9,574 nucleotides of DNA, from assembly GCA_019751575.1 (NCBI GenBank), contig JAIENF010000369.1, positions 1-9,574 on the forward strand. Direction: 5' to 3'. Position numbers and translations under genes: made by a program. A model generated the notes under the pieces. That model was not told the DNA's origin. It ran no database searches and saw only the letters and a program-made list of their open reading frames with translations. This document shows, piece after piece, positions 5,331 to 9,574 of the stretch. This DNA comes from Burkholderiales bacterium. GTDB lineage: Bacteria; Pseudomonadota; Gammaproteobacteria; Burkholderiales; CAIKXV01. Each line of letters opens with the position of its first letter. Position 1 is the stretch's first letter.

Positions 5331-6534
5331 GAGGGTCCAGCCGCAGCAACCGGCCGTTGCGCTCGTCGGTGAGCAGGTAGACCAGGCCGTCGGGCCCGAC
5401 GCGCACGTCGCGGATCCGTGCCTGTCCCTGCAGCAGCCGTTCCTCGTGCACCACCTTCTCGCCATCGAGTTCGAGCCGGTGCAGGGCCTGTCCGCGAAGC
5501 GCGCCGACCAGCAGGTTGCCCTTCCAGGCGGGGAAGGCGGTGCCCGTGTAGAAGGCCATGCCTGACGGCGCGATGGACGGGGTCCAGCGTGCCAGCGGCT
5601 GCTCCATCCCCGCCCTGGCCGTGCCTTCGCCGATGCGCGTGCCGATGCCGTAGTTCACGCCATGGGTGATCACCGGCCAGCCGTAGTTCCGGCCGGCGCG
5701 GATCACGTTCACCTCGTCGCCGCCCTGCGGTCCGTGTTCATGCGTCCAGAGCTCGCCGGTGACCGGATGGATCGCGGCACCCTGGATGTTGCGGTTGCCG
5801 AGCGTGAACTTCTCCGGCTTCGCACCGGGGGTGCGCACGAAGGGGTTGTCGGCCGGGACGCGCCCGTCGTCGTGCAACCGGATCACCGAGCCTGCGTGGT
5901 CGTCCAGTCGCTGCGCGCGCTGCATCTCGCCGCGGTCGCCGAGCGTGATGTAGAGGAAGCCCCTTGCATCGAACGCGAGCCGGGAGCCGAAATGCTGGCC
6001 GCGCGTCGACCGGGGTGCCATCCGGAACAGGCTCTGCACGTCCTCCAGCCGGGCCCGTCCGGGCTGCTCGACCAGGCGCCCGCGCACGACCTCGGTGCCC
6101 ACGCCGTCCGCATCCCCGCTGGCGAAGGAGAGGTATACCCAGCGATTGGTCGCGAACGCCGGGTGCAGCACGACGTCGAGCAGCCCGCCCTGTCCCACGA
6201 CCGCTACCTTGGGCAGCCCGTCCACCGGACGTGGCTCGAGCGCACCGTCCTTGCCCAGGATCCGCAGCCGTCCCGGGCGCTCGGTCACCAGCATCCTGCC
6301 ATCCGGCAGGAAGGCGAGGCTCCACGGGAAATCGAGTCCGGACGTGAGGGTGGATACGCGGACCGGGCCCCGCTCGCTGCGCACGACCTCCGCCTCCGAT
6401 TCCGCAGCCCGGCCCGGACTGTGCCAAGGCAAGGGGGCCAGCAGCGCCGCAGCGAGCAGGGCGAGGCTCAGCCCACGTGCGCCACTGCGCGCGGTCGGCG
6501 GGGCGGGGTGCGGGGAAGGGGGGCGGCAGGCCAT
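5320..6534 (-). CDS. Secreted PQQ-dependent aldose sugar dehydrogenase (YliI-like)
   Basis: Periplasmic quinoprotein that oxidises aldose sugars using PQQ; six-bladed beta-propeller family of soluble glucose dehydrogenase and E. coli YliI/Asd. 404 residues. Residues 1-44 look like a signal peptide with a long basic n-region, a hydrophobic core LSLALLAAALLAPL and a likely cut after GRAA. Family motifs follow in order: FPWSLAFLPDGRMLVTERPG (about 69-88), GQGGLLDVVLHP (114-125), TRGQHFGSRLAFD with the probable catalytic His181, ITLGDRGE (196-203), GNRNIQG (246-252), EHGPQGGDEVN (266-276) and NYGWPVITHG (283-292). Start ATG 6534 has GGAG 8 bases upstream on its strand and sits right before the signal peptide. 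The minus-strand frame stays open far upstream across maeB, which is a GC-bias shadow. It is transcribed alone, convergent with the SUF unit. No PQQ synthesis genes are in view, so the cofactor source is unknown. Confidence 0.93.
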   Translation of the reverse strand: MACRPPSPHPAPPTARSGARGLSLALLAAALLAPLPWHSPGRAAESEAEVVRSERGPVRVSTLTSGLDFPWSLAFLPDGRMLVTERPGRLRILGKDGALEPRPVDGLPKVAVVGQGGLLDVVLHPAFATNRWVYLSFASGDADGVGTEVVRGRLVEQPGRARLEDVQSLFRMAPRSTRGQHFGSRLAFDARGFLYITLGDRGEMQRAQRLDDHAGSVIRLHDDGRVPADNPFVRTPGAKPEKFTLGNRNIQGAAIHPVTGELWTHEHGPQGGDEVNVIRAGRNYGWPVITHGVNYGIGTRIGEGTARAGMEQPLARWTPSIAPSGMAFYTGTAFPAWKGNLLVGALRGQALHRLELDGEKVVHEERLLQGQARIRDVRVGPDGLVYLLTDERNGRLLRLDPPPR

Positions 6535-6569
6535 GCTGGATGCTCCATGCGGTTGCGTCGTCGGCCTCC

Positions 6570-6578
6570 AGCATAGCA
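6570..6578 (-). promoter_or_regulatory. Extended -10 candidate for the sugar dehydrogenase
   Basis: On the minus strand this reads TGCTATGCT, a TGnTATnnT extended -10 element, 35 bases before the ATG at 6534. No good -35 hexamer lies at the usual distance, but extended -10 promoters can manage without one. Start would fall around 6563. Confidence 0.4.
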
Positions 6579-6650
6579 ATGCCCGGCCCCTCCATCGTCC
6601 GCGCGCGATCCCTGGCATGGCGGCGTCGCGGCGTGCGCGGTCGGCAGTGA

Positions 6651-6666
6651 TCGCGGCCTCGCGGCC
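6651..6666 (+). repeat. Tandem octamer TCGCGGCC x2 upstream of the maeB promoter
   Basis: Two exact adjacent copies end 15 bases before the TATACT box and so cover the -35 position. This could be a regulator site in place of a -35 element, or chance in GC-rich DNA. Confidence 0.45.
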
Positions 6667-6681
6667 GGTGTCGCCCGTCGG

Positions 6682-6687
6682 TATACT
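6682..6687 (+). promoter_or_regulatory. Candidate -10 box (TATACT) for maeB
   Basis: TATACT, five of six consensus bases, is the most AT-rich promoter-like hexamer in the region and faces maeB. A matching -35 is lacking. If used, transcription would start near 6694 and give a leader of about 170 bases. Confidence 0.4.
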
Positions 6688-6727
6688 CATGGGCTTTTCG
6701 CCTTGAAGCCGGGGCGGACAGCAGCGT

Positions 6728-6816
6728 GCAGGTGCCTCGAGCCGGGAACCGGTCGCGTGCCGGATGCGCGCGAAATCCCCCGAAGCGCGGGTCCTGCCCT
6801 GCACCTGCCTGCAGGC
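6728..6816 (+). other. Dyad symmetries in the maeB leader
   Basis: GCAGGTGC (6728-6735) is the exact reverse complement of GCACCTGC (6801-6808), 65 bases apart, and GCCTGCAGGC (6807-6816) is a perfect 10-base palindrome that shares the second arm. The two pairings are mutually exclusive at the shared bases, a layout compatible with alternative leader structures. No known riboswitch class was recognised. Confidence 0.35.
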
Positions 6817-6850
6817 CTTGTCTGCATGCCCCGGAACCCCTGCTGACCCG

Positions 6851-6856
6851 AAGGAG
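6851..6856 (+). promoter_or_regulatory. Ribosome-binding site of maeB
   Basis: AAGGAG, 8 bases before ATG 6865, fixes the maeB start firmly. Confidence 0.75.
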
Positions 6857-6864
6857 CGCACTGC

Positions 6865-9159
6865 ATGCCGCCCGACCAGGAAATCCGCGCCGCCGCGCTC
6901 GATTACCATCGCTTTCCGCGTCCCGGGAAGATCTCGGTCACGCCGACCAAGGGGCTCACCAACCAGCGCGACCTCGCACTGGCCTACACCCCCGGCGTTG
7001 CCGCGGCGTGCGAACTGATCGCTGCCGATCCCGCCGAGGCACGCAACATGACCAGCCGCGGCAACCTGGTCGCGGTGATCACCAATGGCACCGCGGTGCT
7101 GGGCCTGGGTGCGATCGGGCCGCTGGCCGCCAAGCCGGTGATGGAAGGCAAGGCGGTACTGTTCAAGAAATTCGCCGGCATCGACGTCTTCGACATCGAG
7201 ATCGACGAGCGCGATCCGCAGAAGCTGGTCGATGTCATCGCGGCCCTCGAGCCGACGTTCGGCGGCATCAACCTCGAGGACATCAAGGCGCCGGAATGCT
7301 TCTACGTCGAGCGCAAGCTGCGCGAGCGGATGAAGATACCGGTGTTCCACGATGACCAGCACGGGACGGCGATCATCGTCGGTGCCGCGATCCTCAACGG
7401 CCTGAAGGTGGTCGGCAAGGACATGGACAAGGTCCGCCTGGTGGTGTCCGGCGCAGGTGCCGCGGCGCTCGCCTGCCTGGACCTGCTGGTCAACATGGGC
7501 CTGCCGCGCAGGAACATCACGGTCACGGACATCGAAGGCGTGGTCTACAAGGGCCGCACCAAGCTGATGGATCCGGACAAGGAAATCTACGCGATCGACA
7601 CCGCCGCCCGCACGCTGGGCGAGGTGATCGACGGCGCGGACGTGTTCCTCGGCGTGTCCGCGGGCGACGTGCTCAAGCCGGAGATGGTCAAGCGAATGGC
7701 CGACCGGCCGCTGATCCTCGCGCTGGCCAACCCCAACCCGGAAATCCACCCGGCCGAAGCGAAGGCGGCACGCCCGGACGCGGTGATCGCCACCGGCCGC
7801 TCCGACTACCCGAACCAGGTCAACAACGTCCTGTGCTTCCCGTTCATCTTCCGCGGCGCGCTGGACGTCGGTGCGACCACGATCAACGAAGAGATGAAGA
7901 TCGCGGCGGTGCGGGCGATCGCCGAACTGGCGCAGGCCGAGCAGTCGGACATCGTCGCCGAGGCCTACGGCACCGATTCCTCGCTTTCGTTCGGCCCCGA
8001 TTACCTGATCCCCCGGCCGTTCGATCCGCGGCTGATCCTGAAGATCGCGCCGGCGGTGGCGAAGGCGGCGGTGGCGAGCGGCGTGGCGACGCGCCCGCTG
8101 ACCGACTGGGACGCCTATGAACAGGAACTGAAGCAGTTCGTCTACCAGTCGGGCTTCGTGATGAAGCCGTTGTTCAGCGCCGCCAAGCGGTCGCCCAAGC
8201 GCGTGGTCTATGCCGAGGGCGAGGAAGAGAAGGTGCTGCGCGCGGTGCAGATCGTGGTCGACGAGAAGCTGGCGCGGCCGATCCTGGTCGGCCGTCCCGA
8301 CGTGATCAACACGCGCATCAAGCGGCTCGGCCTGCGCATCCAGGAAGGCCGCGACTTCGAGATGGTCAACACCGACAGCGACCCGCGCTACCGGGAGTAC
8401 TGGCAGCTCTACCACCAGGTCATGGAGCGCAATGGCGTGTCGGTCGAGTACGCCAAGCTCGAGATGCGCCGCCGGCCGACCCTGATCGGCGCCACGCTGG
8501 TGCGCCAGGGCGAAGCCGACGCGATGCTCTGCGGCACGGTGGGCATCTACCAGCACCACCTGCGCTACATCGAACGCATGATCGGCCTGAAGCCGGGCGC
8601 GAAGACTTACGCGGGCATGAATGCGCTGATGCTGCCCAATCGCACCCTGTTCATCGCCGACACCTACGTGAACTACGATCCGAGCGCCGACCAGCTGGTC
8701 GAGATCGCCACGATGGCTGCGGAGGAGGTGCGCCGCTTCGGCATCGTGCCCAAGGTCGCGCTGCTTTCGCACTCCAGCTTCGGCAGCCACGATTCGCCGT
8801 CGTCGCGGAAGATGCGTGAAGTGCTGGTGCGGCTGCGCGAGGTGGCGCCGGGCCTCGAGGTCGAAGGCGAGATGCACGGCGATGCCGCGATCTCCGAGGC
8901 GATCCGGGGCGCGCAGTTCCCGAACTCGCAGCTCAAGGGCGAGGCGAACCTGCTGATCATGCCGTCGATCGACGCGGCGAACATCTCGTTCAACCTGCTC
9001 AAGCAGGCCGCGGGCGACGGCATCACCGTCGGCCCGATCCTGCTCGGCGCGGCCAAGCCGGCGCACGTGATCACGCCCAGTTCGACCGTTCGAAGGATCG
9101 TCAACATGACCGCCGTGGTGGTGGTCGATGCCGCCGGCAAGCCGGCGTTGTCCATTTAG
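6865..9159 (+). CDS. maeB: MaeB, NADP-type malic enzyme with phosphotransacetylase-like domain
   Basis: Cytosolic enzyme that oxidatively decarboxylates malate to pyruvate and CO2, giving reduced nicotinamide cofactor for biosynthesis. 764 residues, normal for the long MaeB type. The malic domain shows LAYTPGVA with catalytic Tyr41, [32 protein letters not shown] with the general-base lysine (96), and metal-binding NLED (136-139) and HDDQHGTA (162-169). The nucleotide-binding domain has [16 protein letters not shown] (193-208) and [10 protein letters not shown] (285-294). From about residue 430 the protein is a phosphotransacetylase-like domain ([20 protein letters not shown] and a C-terminal [20 protein letters not shown]). 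In MaeB this part does not do PTA chemistry but serves oligomerisation and allosteric control, with acetyl-CoA inhibiting in studied members. The cofactor is inferred from the family, not proved here. fumC follows after 26 bases, suggesting co-transcription. Confidence 0.97.
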   Translation: MPPDQEIRAAALDYHRFPRPGKISVTPTKGLTNQRDLALAYTPGVAAACELIAADPAEARNMTSRGNLVAVITNGTAVLGLGAIGPLAAKPVMEGKAVLFKKFAGIDVFDIEIDERDPQKLVDVIAALEPTFGGINLEDIKAPECFYVERKLRERMKIPVFHDDQHGTAIIVGAAILNGLKVVGKDMDKVRLVVSGAGAAALACLDLLVNMGLPRRNITVTDIEGVVYKGRTKLMDPDKEIYAIDTAARTLGEVIDGADVFLGVSAGDVLKPEMVKRMADRPLILALANPNPEIHPAEAKAARPDAVIATGRSDYPNQVNNVLCFPFIFRGALDVGATTINEEMKIAAVRAIAELAQAEQSDIVAEAYGTDSSLSFGPDYLIPRPFDPRLILKIAPAVAKAAVASGVATRPLTDWDAYEQELKQFVYQSGFVMKPLFSAAKRSPKRVVYAEGEEEKVLRAVQIVVDEKLARPILVGRPDVINTRIKRLGLRIQEGRDFEMVNTDSDPRYREYWQLYHQVMERNGVSVEYAKLEMRRRPTLIGATLVRQGEADAMLCGTVGIYQHHLRYIERMIGLKPGAKTYAGMNALMLPNRTLFIADTYVNYDPSADQLVEIATMAAEEVRRFGIVPKVALLSHSSFGSHDSPSSRKMREVLVRLREVAPGLEVEGEMHGDAAISEAIRGAQFPNSQLKGEANLLIMPSIDAANISFNLLKQAAGDGITVGPILLGAAKPAHVITPSSTVRRIVNMTAVVVVDAAGKPALSI

Positions 9160-9176
9160 CAAACAGGGTGGCGGAG

Positions 9177-9180
9177 GGAG
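9177..9180 (+). promoter_or_regulatory. Ribosome-binding site of fumC
   Basis: GGAG at the end of a purine-rich GGAGGGAG run, 5 bases before ATG 9186. This makes ATG 9186 preferable to the in-frame ATG at 9243. Confidence 0.55.
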
Positions 9181-9185
9181 CAGAG

Positions 9186-9574
9186 ATGAGCGCGGACAAG
9201 ACCAGCGACAGCAACAGCGGATTCCGGGAAGAAAAGGACACGATGGGCATCATGCGGGTGCCCGACGCGGCACTGTGGGGCGCGCAGACGCAGCGCTCGC
9301 TCGAGAATTTCCGCATCTCGTCCGAAAAGATGCCGATCGACCAGGTGCATGCGCTGGCGATGGTGAAGAAGGCCTGCGCGGCGGTGAACGCCGAGCTCGG
9401 CCAGCTGCCTGCCGACAAGGCGAAGGCGATCATCGCCGCGGCCGACGAGGTGCTGGCCGGTACCCATGACCGCGAGTTCCCTCTGGCCGTCTGGCAGACG
9501 GGGTCTGGCACCCAGAGCAACATGAACGTGAACGAGGTGCTGGCCAACCGCGCCTCCGAACTGCTGGGCGGCGA
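9186..9574 (+). CDS. fumC: FumC, class II fumarate hydratase (3' end missing)
   Basis: Iron-independent fumarase that hydrates fumarate to L-malate in the TCA cycle; active as a cytosolic homotetramer. The first 129 residues are in the window; the family is about 460 long. Seen: [27 protein letters not shown] at about 16-42, shared by class II fumarases; ISSEKMP; and [22 protein letters not shown] (103-123 region), which contains the [10 protein letters not shown] active-site block. Argininosuccinate lyase and aspartase relatives do not carry this combination. The first 12-15 residues are a poorly conserved, polar tail ahead of the family start. An oxidation-resistant fumarase fits a genome that also carries a SUF system, but that is inference. 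It would make the malate used by the MaeB protein encoded just upstream. Confidence 0.96.
   Translation, partial: MSADKTSDSNSGFREEKDTMGIMRVPDAALWGAQTQRSLENFRISSEKMPIDQVHALAMVKKACAAVNAELGQLPADKAKAIIAAADEVLAGTHDREFPLAVWQTGSGTQSNMNVNEVLANRASELLGG

Larger units (their letters stand above)
6535..6864. other. 330-base divergent intergenic region
   Basis: The only gene-free stretch over 300 bases. It separates the minus-strand dehydrogenase from maeB. I see candidate promoters facing both ways, a tandem octamer TCGCGGCC (6651-6658, 6659-6666), and a maeB leader with dyad symmetry. No convincing small protein gene, tRNA or known riboswitch was recognised. Minus-strand frames crossing it look like GC-driven open frames. 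Confidence 0.6.

Noticed and set aside
6689..6706. Five-codon ORF (ATG to TGA) just after the TATACT box, as a leader peptide
   Set aside because: The ATG lies before the transcription start predicted from that box and has no ribosome-binding site.
6535..9162. Minus-strand frame that continues open from the sugar dehydrogenase across all of maeB (about 1280 codons in total)
   Set aside because: The part beyond 6534 is antisense to an unmistakable malic enzyme, is rich in Arg, Ala, His and Asp without domain motifs, and reflects GC-biased third positions. The dehydrogenase has its own start with a ribosome-binding site and signal peptide.
1..9574. CRISPR array, insertion sequence, tRNA or rRNA genes, or a defence system
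   Set aside because: I read for spaced repeats, transposase-like frames, terminal inverted repeats and tRNA-like cloverleafs and saw none; all long coding stretches are accounted for by housekeeping genes.

Overview
The window is about 9.6 kb of very GC-rich, densely coding DNA with no RNA gene, mobile element, CRISPR array or phage gene visible. It carries ten protein genes, two of them cut by the window edges. The gene content (SUF iron-sulfur assembly, Rieske ferredoxin, IbaG-type BolA, MaeB-type malic enzyme, class II fumarase) and the base composition suggest a high-GC Pseudomonadota chromosome. My best guess is a gammaproteobacterium near the Lysobacterales/Xanthomonadales, but the sequence alone does not settle this.

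Region 1 (3-5282, plus strand) is a tightly packed iron-sulfur unit: the end of sufD, then sufS, sufU, an Nfu carrier of mitochondrial NFU1-like layout, a small Rieske ferredoxin, a YdjM-like membrane protein of the metal-dependent hydrolase family, and an IbaG-type BolA protein. sufD/sufS and nfu/Rieske overlap; the other gaps are 14-16 bases, except for an 87-base, strikingly C-rich and G-poor gap before nfu. Read together, SufS releases sulfur from cysteine, SufU accepts it, SufD (with SufB and SufC presumably just upstream) forms the scaffold, and Nfu and BolA would carry or deliver clusters. The use of SufU rather than SufE is supported by a paired feature: SufS has a histidine 19 residues before its catalytic cysteine, as in Bacillus SufS, which swaps zinc ligands with SufU.

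Region 2 (5320-6534, minus strand) is a secreted PQQ-dependent aldose dehydrogenase convergent with the SUF unit. Region 3 (6535-6864) is a 330-base divergent intergenic region holding candidate promoters for both sides and a long leader for the next gene. Region 4 (6865-9574, plus strand) is maeB (malic enzyme fused to a phosphotransacetylase-like domain), followed after 26 bases by the start of fumC. These two enzymes act on successive steps, fumarate to malate to pyruvate.

I see no clearly new defence or mobile system. The most interesting points are the SufU-type SUF operon with its trafficking proteins, the uncharacterised membrane hydrolase inside it (apparently starting with CTG), the C-rich gap that could act in Rho-dependent control, and the structured maeB leader.
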